In this document: piece by piece, positions 16,329 through 24,688 of the stretch
Layout: each line of letters starts with the position of its first letter
Position numbering within the stretch: the stretch's first letter is position 1
DNA from: Granulicella sp. dw_53
Lineage (GTDB): Bacteria > Acidobacteriota > Terriglobia > Terriglobales > Acidobacteriaceae
Direction of reading: 5' to 3'
Length of the DNA: 64,000 bases
NCBI RefSeq assembly: GCF_018449545.1
Contig: NZ_JAAVUR010000012.1
Span: 1-64,000, forward strand
Position numbers and translations under genes: made by a program
The notes under the pieces: generated by a model
Seen by the model: the letters and a program-made list of their open reading frames with translations, nothing else
Databases searched by the model: none
Told to the model about the DNA's origin: nothing

Positions 16329-17392
16329 CGCGGATTGCCTACGTTGAGTTCAGCTTCTTTGTTGCGGGGATCCAGGACGACCTTCATCAAATTTGGTTCG
16401 CGTGAGTGCAGCCGTTCGAACCAGGCTGGCCCGTCCGTCAAAGGGGCAACGGCTGTAATCAACGGAGCAACCTTTATCTTGCCGTTCGAGATTAGCTCAA
16501 TGGCTTGTGGGTATTCGCCTGCGGAGGCGCAGGAACCTTGCAGCGTGATCTGACGAGAGACCACTTTCTGCAGAGGCAGATTTACTTGTGGCGAGATATT
16601 CCCGACGAGGGTTACGGTTCCCCCTTTGCGGACGCAGTCCACGCCTGCCGAGATTGTTTCGTCGCGGCCTACGGCTTCAAGAACAATGTCCACTCCACGG
16701 TTATTCGTCAGGCGTAAGACTTCCTCAACTAAGGAACTGGAGGACTGGATGGTTTGATCTGCACCAAGATCCTTGGCAAGCTTCAACCGCGTGATGTCTA
16801 CATCGGCCACAATGACGGAAGAGCTGCCAGCGGCTCGCGCGGCCTGTAAGAGCAGCAGACCGATCATGCCAGCTCCGATGACTAGGACTGTCTCTCCGCC
16901 GGCCATCTCGGATACGGCGACGCCGTGTAGCGCTACTGCTACGGCTTCGAGCATCGCCGCTTCTGCGAACGAAAAGGTATCGGGTAGCCGATAGGCGATG
17001 CGAGCCGGAACCGTGAGGAATTCAGCGAAGGCGCCTGCACGACGATACTCTGCGCACGAGACACCCATGACTTGTCTTTGATCGCATAGGTTTACATCGC
17101 CCTTGACGCAGTAGCTGCAGCGGCCGCAGTAGATTGTGGAGTCGAAGGTGACCCGGTCGCCTACTTTATAGGCACTTACCTCAGAGCCTACCGCTTCGAC
17201 CGTGCCTGCTGCCTCATGGCCCATTACGATGGGAGGAATTCGTCTTCCTGTAGAACCGTCGTAGCCGTGAACATCACTGCCACAGATGCCGCAGGCCGCG
17301 ACACGGATAAGAAGCTCGTCCGGCCCGGGCGAAGGAATGGGAAGGTCCATCATTTCAAGCTTGTTGTACTCGGAGAGAAGCAATGCATTCAT
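16325..17392 (-). CDS. Zinc-dependent alcohol (polyol/L-idonate-type) dehydrogenase
   Basis: The 355-residue medium-chain dehydrogenase carries the catalytic zinc ligands C37 and H59-E60 (GICGSD, GHEAAG), the structural zinc cysteines C89, C92, C95 and C103, and a Rossmann fingerprint VLVIGAGMIGLLLLQAA near residue 170. It fits the sorbitol/threonine/idonate dehydrogenase branch. It is the first gene of a two-gene minus-strand operon with the SDR gene. Its promoter must lie in the 17393-17869 gap, where I see no copy of the TetR operator, so it may be controlled differently from the rest of the island. Confidence 0.85.
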   Translation of the reverse strand: MNALLLSEYNKLEMMDLPIPSPGPDELLIRVAACGICGSDVHGYDGSTGRRIPPIVMGHEAAGTVEAVGSEVSAYKVGDRVTFDSTIYCGRCSYCVKGDVNLCDQRQVMGVSCAEYRRAGAFAEFLTVPARIAYRLPDTFSFAEAAMLEAVAVALHGVAVSEMAGGETVLVIGAGMIGLLLLQAARAAGSSSVIVADVDITRLKLAKDLGADQTIQSSSSLVEEVLRLTNNRGVDIVLEAVGRDETISAGVDCVRKGGTVTLVGNISPQVNLPLQKVVSRQITLQGSCASAGEYPQAIELISNGKIKVAPLITAVAPLTDGPAWFERLHSREPNLMKVVLDPRNKEAELNVGNPR

Positions 17393-17869
17393 ATAAGCCA
17401 GAACCTAACTTTCTCGATGACGGCGAAGAATCGATTGCATTTCAGAGACGATTTAATGTCTTCGGATAATCGCAACTTATCATATAGAAGCAGAGGATGT
17501 TATGGCGCTGAGGAGAATTCTTAGCGCGATTTCGATTGAAGGACGATTGAGCGGATGAATATTCTCTCGGTAGTTTTGTTTAGTGTTAGAACGGCTCCAT
17601 GCTAGTTCCTACTCACGGAGGCGAAGATTTAGATTTCGCTCATATTGCGCGACTTGTGCGGACTTCTCAGTGGATTTAGAGTAACTACAGATCAATCGCG
17701 AGATTCATGCATAGAGCATGACTTTAGCCATTGTCTTAGAGTTGAATGTTGATTTTGTGAACCGAGTATAGGTCCATTCGCGCGAAAGCTATCGTCGATC
17801 AGCGCGGCTTAGACCACAAACATGTTGATCGTTGAAGTGGGGTTTGAGGGCCACGGAGAGAGCCGGCGG
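17393..17869. other. Divergent promoter region without genes
   Basis: This relatively A+T-rich spacer separates the sugar-oxidation island from the T6SS locus. No good frame, repeat or terminator is visible apart from a weak CATGC/GCATG dyad near 17707-17720. Confidence 0.5.
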
Positions 17870-18610
17870 ATGGGCGAGCGAATCAAGATGGCAGCTCAGA
17901 CAGATATAGGCTGCTACAGGAAGAACAACGAAGACAGATTCGCATACGATCTGTCACTTGGTATTTTTGCGGTGTCCGACGGGATGGGTGGTTGTGCAGG
18001 TGGTGAGGTCGCAAGTCAACTGGCGGTTGAACAGCTCATTGTTGCCTATCGTCTGCTGCGTAACTCAACGATCAGCCCGCTGGGCATTTCCGATGCTCTT
18101 TACCATGCGATTATCAGCGCCAATACTGCGGTGTATGAGCGCGCCCGGCGCGAGAGTTCCCTGGCTGGAATGGGTGCAACGCTCGTAGCAATTGCGGTGG
18201 AAGGATCGGCGGCAGTGATCGCGAACATCGGCGATAGCCGCGCTTACTTGTTGAGGGAGAGTGCATCGACACAGATTACTCTCGATCATTCCTTTGTCGC
18301 AGAGCAGGTGCGAGCGGGTACTTTGCGGGCCGAAGATGCGGCTAACTCGCTCTTGCAGTCGACGATTACGCGTGCGATCGGTATTGAAGCTGTTGTGGAA
18401 GCCGATCTTTTTGCGGCACAGCTCGAGGTGGGCGACAGGGTTCTGCTCACGAGCGACGGGCTAACGCGCTATGTGCGCGACGAGGAGATTGCGGCGATTG
18501 CTAAACCGCCTGTGACGCCAGAGGCTGCGTGTGCTGCTTTGATTGAGCTTGCGCGATCTCGTGGAGGGGCCGACAACGTTACCTGCCTTCTTCTTTTGTG
18601 GGAAGGGTAG
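17870..18610 (+). CDS. pppA: PP2C-type Ser/Thr phosphatase of the T6SS locus
   Basis: The product has the PP2C metal-binding motifs in order: NNEDRF, SDGMGG, NIGDSRAY and, near the end, GGADNVT. At about 246 residues it is a minimal bacterial PP2C without extra domains. The start at 17870 follows GGAGAG; ATG 17822 and ATG 17888 are alternatives. It lies at one edge of the T6SS cluster, with a Ser/Thr kinase gene at the other edge (43352), matching the PppA/PpkA pair that switches some T6SSs by threonine phosphorylation. It is convergent with tssM. Confidence 0.85.
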   Translation: MGERIKMAAQTDIGCYRKNNEDRFAYDLSLGIFAVSDGMGGCAGGEVASQLAVEQLIVAYRLLRNSTISPLGISDALYHAIISANTAVYERARRESSLAGMGATLVAIAVEGSAAVIANIGDSRAYLLRESASTQITLDHSFVAEQVRAGTLRAEDAANSLLQSTITRAIGIEAVVEADLFAAQLEVGDRVLLTSDGLTRYVRDEEIAAIAKPPVTPEAACAALIELARSRGGADNVTCLLLLWEG

Positions 18611-18618
18611 AAGGCAGG
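18582..18618. terminator. Hairpin at the pppA/tssM convergence
   Basis: Perfect 10-bp arms (18582-18591 and 18609-18618) flank a 17-base loop and overlap the end of pppA. Only 24 bases separate the two convergent genes. Confidence 0.4.
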
Positions 18619-18634
18619 CGCTCTCAATGAATGC

Positions 18635-21600
18635 TTAGCGGGCGACTGTGTCCACACAGCGCAAGCCATTCATAGCACCTGGAGCAAGCACTGCGGCGCC
18701 CGGTCCGGAGAGCTCGTAGTCTACGACGATAGGTGTGCCGTCTGGAGCGCGAACGGGTGTGTTGGCGAGTTCCAATGCAAAGCTTAGGTCGTAGACGTTG
18801 GGTGCGGGACTCCGTTCCACTTTTCCCTTGTCGAGCATCTCAAACACTGCCCACGGACCGGAGAATGTGAGTGGCAGATCGTTTGCAGTAAGGCCTGCGT
18901 TCGCTGCTGTTGCGGCCTGCCAGGTGAACTGCTTGGGAGGGTCTTTCAATAAAAGAGCCTGGGCATCCACCTTCAGCATTGATTTTTGGACGCCGTTGCT
19001 GGGTAGGTTGTGGAGGGTGAAGGTGAGGGATGGCGCCGTTGCCCCTGAAGGGAAGAACGCGGACGAGATATCCGCGGCGCGGTTGAAGAAGCGGAGGAAG
19101 GCCGGGTTCACTTGCATCGTCGCGTTGGGCACCGCGCTGTAATGGGTCCCTTGTTGTACCATCAACGATTTCAGGTTTGCACTGTAGAACTGCCATAGCT
19201 GTCCTGAGTTCGGTTGGAGAAGCGCTGTGACTTCGGCGGGAGTGGCCTGAACAGAGCTGGTGGAGTTGAATGGAAATTTAGCGAACACACCGTTGAATGT
19301 GGCGCAGAAGCTTTTGCTTCCTGCGTTGGCGGCTGCGGGTCCGAGTCCGTGGAGGAGCGCCTCCACGGATGTTATCGGGGCCTCCATGAGAGCAAGCGTC
19401 ACGGAGTCGGTGTGGGCCTGTGCATCGATATGAAAGGCCTGTGCCGTTTGTTGCGCCGCGAGGTGTGCGCTCGAGGCGGCAGCAGAGACGGGCGCCGCAG
19501 CGACAGGATCGATCGCGCCGGAGGGGTTTGCCGATATTTGTTGAATGCTGCCGCGCAGTGTAAGGAGTGAGTCTACGTAGCTCTTATTTCCAGGAGTGAT
19601 GTATTGATCTTTATTTGCCGGGGGGACAAGCGTCTGCGGGGCCTGAAAGGCGTCGGCGATCGCCTTATCTTGGACGGCGGTGTTGTAGGAGCTTGTATGG
19701 ATGAGCGCCAGTAGTGGAGAGTTCGTTCCGGAGACGATTCCGAGTTTTGTCGCTGCGTCCGCCAAACTGCGTCCGCGAACGACGCGTGCCTGGCTCAAAA
19801 ACGCTCGCCATGTCGTCAGGTAGTCCGTTAGGTATCGAGTGGCGAGTTGCTGCTTCAGTGAAGCCGCATCGATGGTGGTTGGTGTTTTGTCGCCGAGCAC
19901 CCAGGCTTCTCCGCGGAAGTATGCTTCGGGGTGCGCGAGCGCATTTTGCATGAAGGTGTAGCCAGTTGGGGTAAATGCTCCTAATACGATGTGCGGTTCC
20001 AATACCGTCTCCGCTGAATGAGGGAACTGGGTGTTGAAGTCGATCGATGGAGCTTGCCTGCTAGCTGCGGTCAATATGCTTTGGTAAATACGCTCGAACC
20101 CGCCGAAGCCGGCGAGGTAGTTACGCGCCTGACTTACGGCTGCATTTGCAGGTTGAATGGAGTAGGGATTGGCCAAGGTGAGCTCTTCCGCGTAGAAGGC
20201 GAATTGGTGGTCAGCAAGGATGCGTTGGTCGGGAGAGGTCAGGGCTGCGTCACTCTGCCAATGTTTTACGAGCACAGGAGAGAGAAATGAGGCGGTGCTG
20301 TACTGAGGGAAAGAGGTTGTAATCAGGTATGCCCGCAGAGCTTCGTAGGTGCTGTTGTAGTCTGCATTTGGTAGTGGAGTTGCAGGTAGGGCGCCAAGTT
20401 CCTTGATGAGGTTGTTTTGTGTTCGAGTGAGCAACAGCGCACGAAAGTGCTCGAAGTACAGGCGGCGGGCGGGCGCAAGCAGTACATTGCCATGGTATAG
20501 CCCCCAGCGGTAGCTCCAAGGGGCGCCGTCGCGCTTCCATTGCTCAAGCTGTGCCAACTGTCTTCGGAGAGCATCGAGCTGTTCAAGTTGAGGCATCGTC
20601 GCGAGAGCGGCCGGTTCGCTTACAGACTCGCTGTGAGCAAGTTGACGGTCTGCGGCGAGTATTTGCTGTTCTATTGAGCGATTGTTCGCATAAGAGACGA
20701 TGAGAGCCACGAGGAACAGAAGAAGCAGAGCGGCTGTCGTTCCATAGACGATGCGTTGGAGCAGGGATGCTTGTCTTGTCGTTCCGCTGCCTGCGAGTGC
20801 CGCCGCATCGCGAAGGACAGCTTGCGGGAAGAAGCGCGGCAGAAAGGTCCACTGAGCTGTCTTTTGGGAGATGGTGCGTGGAGTGGTCGTCTGCGTTAGC
20901 GTGCCATGTCCTGCAGGGCTGAGTGCAGAGAATATCTGCGTGGCGCCAGCATCCCGCTGTGCCATGGCTTTAGGGGGCGCGGCGGCCTCCGAGACCACCT
21001 GCTCCACTACGTGCGCACGAACACCGGTGAAGTAAAAACCGCGCAGGAGTGGACTGGTATGAAGTTGGCTTGGTCGAACGAGTTCTACCAGAAATGCGGC
21101 GAGAGAGCTGCGCAGCTTGCGCATCTCGCGCGGGAACTCATAACTTTCCGCTGCAAGGGGACCATCGGTCTCACGCGCCAGTACAGGTAGCCGCGTTCCC
21201 TGAATGTCCGATAGTAGACCATCATAGCTTTGCAGGACAGATGCGGAGGCTGTCTCAGCCCAGGTGCTTCCTGCAAGTATGGTGAAGTCTCGAGGCGTCG
21301 CGCCTAGGAGCAGGCTTGCTTCGTCCGTCGAGAAGTTGCGCACCCAGGAGGCGAAGCAGGGAACGCGATCCGCCTTGGTGAAGAGCACGTAGACGGGAAT
21401 CGTGACACCAATAAATTTTGCGAGCTCGCGCAACTGTTCACCGGTCTGTGTGGCCAGCGTCGTAAGTTCCGCGTTCGCATTCGTACCGAGCAATCGTTCC
21501 GAGCTTACGCAGACCACGGCCGCGCGCAGAGGCGCCTGGCCGCGAAAAGACGTTCGAAAGGAGCCAGGCCGAGTCTTCGCGAAGAGGCGTCGCAATTGCG

Positions 21601-21898
21601 CAGAGTCATTCTTCAATGCTGCACCTGGTTCCGCGAGGATCACGCCGTCGGCATACCATAGGTTCAGCGTGGCGGTGGGGCAGACCTCTCCGTCGCGTAC
21701 TGTCTCACCAGCGAGTAACTCAGCGTTCCAACCTGTGCGCAGGACGCTCGTCGTCTTTGCAGAGTTCGCATCACCCAGCAGATAGAGGACGGGCAGTGTG
21801 TGGAGGGTTCCGCCCTTTCGGCCCGCAGCAGCAAGCTTACTTTCGGCTTCGTGCATCAAGGCGTTGAGTGCGTTCATGCTCTCAGTTTTGCTTCCCAT
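18635..21898 (-). CDS. tssM: T6SS membrane-complex protein TssM (IcmF), short form
   Basis: The start at 21898 lies six bases past the tssL stop, with GAGGA in the tssL end as ribosome site. The 1,087-residue protein opens directly with the GTPase-like domain: P-loop GDANSAKTT (42-50) and TKAD (174-177). One membrane segment follows (about 387-403), then a large periplasmic region with the IcmF-related and C-terminal TssM domains. Standard TssM has two extra N-terminal membrane helices before the GTPase domain; here they are absent and no upstream frame supplies them. The GTPase domain should still be cytoplasmic, anchored by the single helix and by TssL. Confidence 0.9.
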   Translation of the reverse strand: MGSKTESMNALNALMHEAESKLAAAGRKGGTLHTLPVLYLLGDANSAKTTSVLRTGWNAELLAGETVRDGEVCPTATLNLWYADGVILAEPGAALKNDSAQLRRLFAKTRPGSFRTSFRGQAPLRAAVVCVSSERLLGTNANAELTTLATQTGEQLRELAKFIGVTIPVYVLFTKADRVPCFASWVRNFSTDEASLLLGATPRDFTILAGSTWAETASASVLQSYDGLLSDIQGTRLPVLARETDGPLAAESYEFPREMRKLRSSLAAFLVELVRPSQLHTSPLLRGFYFTGVRAHVVEQVVSEAAAPPKAMAQRDAGATQIFSALSPAGHGTLTQTTTPRTISQKTAQWTFLPRFFPQAVLRDAAALAGSGTTRQASLLQRIVYGTTAALLLLFLVALIVSYANNRSIEQQILAADRQLAHSESVSEPAALATMPQLEQLDALRRQLAQLEQWKRDGAPWSYRWGLYHGNVLLAPARRLYFEHFRALLLTRTQNNLIKELGALPATPLPNADYNSTYEALRAYLITTSFPQYSTASFLSPVLVKHWQSDAALTSPDQRILADHQFAFYAEELTLANPYSIQPANAAVSQARNYLAGFGGFERIYQSILTAASRQAPSIDFNTQFPHSAETVLEPHIVLGAFTPTGYTFMQNALAHPEAYFRGEAWVLGDKTPTTIDAASLKQQLATRYLTDYLTTWRAFLSQARVVRGRSLADAATKLGIVSGTNSPLLALIHTSSYNTAVQDKAIADAFQAPQTLVPPANKDQYITPGNKSYVDSLLTLRGSIQQISANPSGAIDPVAAAPVSAAASSAHLAAQQTAQAFHIDAQAHTDSVTLALMEAPITSVEALLHGLGPAAANAGSKSFCATFNGVFAKFPFNSTSSVQATPAEVTALLQPNSGQLWQFYSANLKSLMVQQGTHYSAVPNATMQVNPAFLRFFNRAADISSAFFPSGATAPSLTFTLHNLPSNGVQKSMLKVDAQALLLKDPPKQFTWQAATAANAGLTANDLPLTFSGPWAVFEMLDKGKVERSPAPNVYDLSFALELANTPVRAPDGTPIVVDYELSGPGAAVLAPGAMNGLRCVDTVAR

Positions 21899-21903
21899 TT
21901 TCG

Positions 21904-22713
21904 CTATCCTCGCCACTCGACCCGAACGCTTGCGGCCGGACTGCATTGGGTCACGTTCTGAGGTGCATGATCTTTTATTTCGTCTTGTGCGATTCGGGTA
22001 GCTCCGGTTCTGAGTAGAAGAGCGAACGATATGAAGAAGACCAGTACCACCGCCGCGAGCACAACAGCAGTGATCATCAGGCGGCGGCTCCAACGGTCGC
22101 GTCCAGTCAAAGTGGGCGACGGCAGTGTGGCTGGATTCGGCAGCAGCGTTCCTGAGCCTCCACGAATCCGCGCTATCTTTTCCTGCGCGGCACGAAGCAA
22201 CTGCGCTAATTCTCCTGTATTGCCGAAGGCATAACGCCCTTTGTAGCCCAGCATCAGGCAATGGCAGTGAAGCTCCAACACATCGGCTACCTCCGCGCTG
22301 TTTTCTTCACGCAGCAATGTAGAGAAGTTTTGGAAGAACGTCTCACCGGCGATGTGTCCGCCGAAGAGCTCTTCCTGCATCGGCCGACGTGCCCAATCCG
22401 CAGGCGCGGCATTGGCAAGATTCAGGACACTTTCGTCAAGAAAGCCTACGGTCGCAAGGACTGACATTTGGATGTGTGGGCTTGAGTACCCGAGGCTGCG
22501 TGCTTCCTGCATGGCACTTTGCAGGAGCCTACGCATGTGGTCACGAAAGACTTGCGCATCGCCAACGGTCTGTTTGCCATAACGCACACGCAGGATGGCA
22601 GTGAGGGCTTCGCTGAATAGGGACGCGATGGTAGGTGTCGTTGCAGAAGACCATGCGGATGGTGGAGCGACAGCTGAAGAATTAACCGACGCAGATGTTT
22701 TTTGCTTTTCCAT
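21904..22713 (-). CDS. tssL: T6SS membrane-complex protein TssL (DotU)
   Basis: Residues 30-180 are the DotU/TssL helical bundle, with recognisable QEARSLGYSSPHIQ, FLDESVLN and LHCHCLMLGYKGRY stretches. A Pro-rich linker leads to one C-terminal membrane helix (about 212-235) and a short periplasmic tail. No peptidoglycan-binding OmpA domain is attached, unlike 'evolved' TssL. It is cotranscribed with tssM and should bind TssM and TssK. Confidence 0.9.
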   Translation of the reverse strand: MEKQKTSASVNSSAVAPPSAWSSATTPTIASLFSEALTAILRVRYGKQTVGDAQVFRDHMRRLLQSAMQEARSLGYSSPHIQMSVLATVGFLDESVLNLANAAPADWARRPMQEELFGGHIAGETFFQNFSTLLREENSAEVADVLELHCHCLMLGYKGRYAFGNTGELAQLLRAAQEKIARIRGGSGTLLPNPATLPSPTLTGRDRWSRRLMITAVVLAAVVLVFFISFALLLRTGATRIAQDEIKDHAPQNVTQCSPAASVRVEWRG

Positions 22714-23036
22714 CGTTCATTCCCTAGTCAGACGGCTGGAGGAAGGAGAGGCTTCCGAATGAATCCATGGAATTCGACATGTCGAAGTCGGCGCAGAAAG
22801 CATTATTTTTTTAAGTACTTCTGATGAAAGATAGGTCGCTATACGCGAATGAGGCTCACTGATTTTTTATCTTTGTCTCAATCAGATCCCCTGCATTGGT
22901 AAAACACTTCGGCCGGCATTCTATTCCCGGGAAAATATGAAGGAGGCAAGATTGCTAACTTCAGCGAGGGAGAACGAAGATCTCCCTCTAGCGAGAGTCT
23001 TCAACTCTTCTCTTTTTTAGCCAGAAGAGAATTTAG
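22714..23036. other. Gap between tssK1 and tssL
   Basis: No coding frame is supported in these 323 bases. A stable 8-bp hairpin (22966-22973 with 22981-22988) lies 50 bases after the tssK1 stop and may terminate or protect the tssK1 mRNA. The tssL promoter, if separate, would be here. Confidence 0.45.
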
Positions 23037-24410
23037 TCAGGGTGTGGGTTCGACTATCACCGTGAGATCGAAGTCCGGTTCAGCAATCTCACCAGGAATG
23101 TATATTCCGACGCGTCGAGTTTGCAGAATATGGTCCCAGCAAGGTCCGGACAGATCAATGGAAAAATATTGCTTGTCGGCCTCAGCACGAATGGCGGCGG
23201 GAGGCGTGGGAATATGCAATAACGCAAGCCCAGGGAGCGCGCGCCGCACCAACTCGGGTACAAAACGTGCGGAACAAACTTTGATAAGTCGAGGCACACT
23301 GGCCATGAGATCCGCTTCCCCAAGATTGGCCCGAATTCCGAGCACCCATCGCGCACGCCGGAGGCATCGCTCATCCAAGACGTCGGCTTCGTAAAAGTAT
23401 GGTTTGTCTGAGGTGAAGGTCAGAGTTACAGTGTTTGTCGGCACTATGAGTTCGAGGTGCTTTTTGATATATGCATCGAGAGCTCGAAAAGCTGGTCCAG
23501 GATCGCGATGGTTATAGGCGGGCAGCTCATCGAGTGATGTTTGGGTCGCGAAGGTGGATAGCGCACCTGCCAATCGTGATAGTTCCAGATAAAGCTGTTC
23601 GGGGTGCGCATGACGTGTTGTGTACAGATGACGCAATACCGGCGCAGCAGTTGATAGCGCGTGGAGGAACCAGTATGTGGCTACATCAAGGGGGGCGGTT
23701 CCGGCTTCAAAACGGCCACGCCGCTGCATGGAGCGTGATAGAGGGCCAGACTTTTCGGCGAGGCTTTCAATCAAACGCTTGCCGATCAGCATCAACGGTG
23801 GGCTAGCGGCCATGCGCAGTGTAGGGGCGATGTATTCGGGATCGTATAGTAATCCGCCATTGCCGTCGCGGAGCAGACGAGCGAATGGAATCGTCGACAT
23901 CTGTGGAGTGATTTCACGTTCGGTGAGCAAGGTGAGATTTCCCTCGCCAAGAATTACTTCACGTTCGTCGATGCCATTTGTATTGTCGCGCAAAGTTCTT
24001 GCTATTGTGCGAAACCTGATCGCATCTTCATTCCGCTCTTCCTTCGTTGCGTCGAGTGAGCCGTATACCTGACCGGATGCTCTTATGCCTGGTACCGCCA
24101 GGTGCAAGAGGATAGAGGCCTCCGTGGGGAGCAACAGCTCATCGGCGTTACGCGGCGGCGCGACTGGCGTTCTGCCGTTACTTTCAAATGCGAGACCATC
24201 CTCGAAGATACCGGAGGCTTCAAGCAGTACAACACGGCCGTTCCGCAGAGCATCGCCGTCGAGGCGAGCGTGAAGTAAGCCCCACGGTTCAGCCCACAGA
24301 CTGCGCGTGACGAAATCGATGGTGTCTTCGTAGAAGCGGCTTTGCGCTTGGAAGTGTTGAGGGCTGATGTACATACCCTCAGACCAAACCACTTTGGAAA
24401 GAGACTTCAT
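23037..24410 (-). CDS. tssK: T6SS baseplate protein TssK, paralogue 1
   Basis: The N-terminus VVWSEGMYISPQHFQAQ is the TssK signature, and the 457-residue length is normal. The middle contains the helical region LYLELSRLAGALSTF and the C-terminal receptor-like domain begins near residue 320 (TLTFTSDKPYFYEAD). TssK links the baseplate (TssF/G) to the membrane complex and VgrG loading. It shares a divergent promoter region with the FT-motif gene and sits 3 kb from a second, clearly different tssK. Confidence 0.92.
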   Translation of the reverse strand: MKSLSKVVWSEGMYISPQHFQAQSRFYEDTIDFVTRSLWAEPWGLLHARLDGDALRNGRVVLLEASGIFEDGLAFESNGRTPVAPPRNADELLLPTEASILLHLAVPGIRASGQVYGSLDATKEERNEDAIRFRTIARTLRDNTNGIDEREVILGEGNLTLLTEREITPQMSTIPFARLLRDGNGGLLYDPEYIAPTLRMAASPPLMLIGKRLIESLAEKSGPLSRSMQRRGRFEAGTAPLDVATYWFLHALSTAAPVLRHLYTTRHAHPEQLYLELSRLAGALSTFATQTSLDELPAYNHRDPGPAFRALDAYIKKHLELIVPTNTVTLTFTSDKPYFYEADVLDERCLRRARWVLGIRANLGEADLMASVPRLIKVCSARFVPELVRRALPGLALLHIPTPPAAIRAEADKQYFSIDLSGPCWDHILQTRRVGIYIPGEIAEPDFDLTVIVEPTP

Positions 24411-24688
24411 TTAGATAGCGCTCCTATCTCTTCTCGTATGTGGAGTTGATGAGGTGAAACTGAATGTAATACCAATTCGGTTTGCTATCTTTCGCTTCAT
24501 ACAAAACCTACTTTACCCTTTTTGGTGCGGCTTATAAATGCATGCGCGAACTGTCGGGAATTACGTCCATTCCATTTTGTGGCAAACTGATACCTAACGT
24601 GCGGCAGCATTACGCGCGGATCGTACGTAGTTGTAGTTATAGGTATCTTCAGATGGCAAGTTTTCCTGGGGATGAACTAAGGGGGCTG

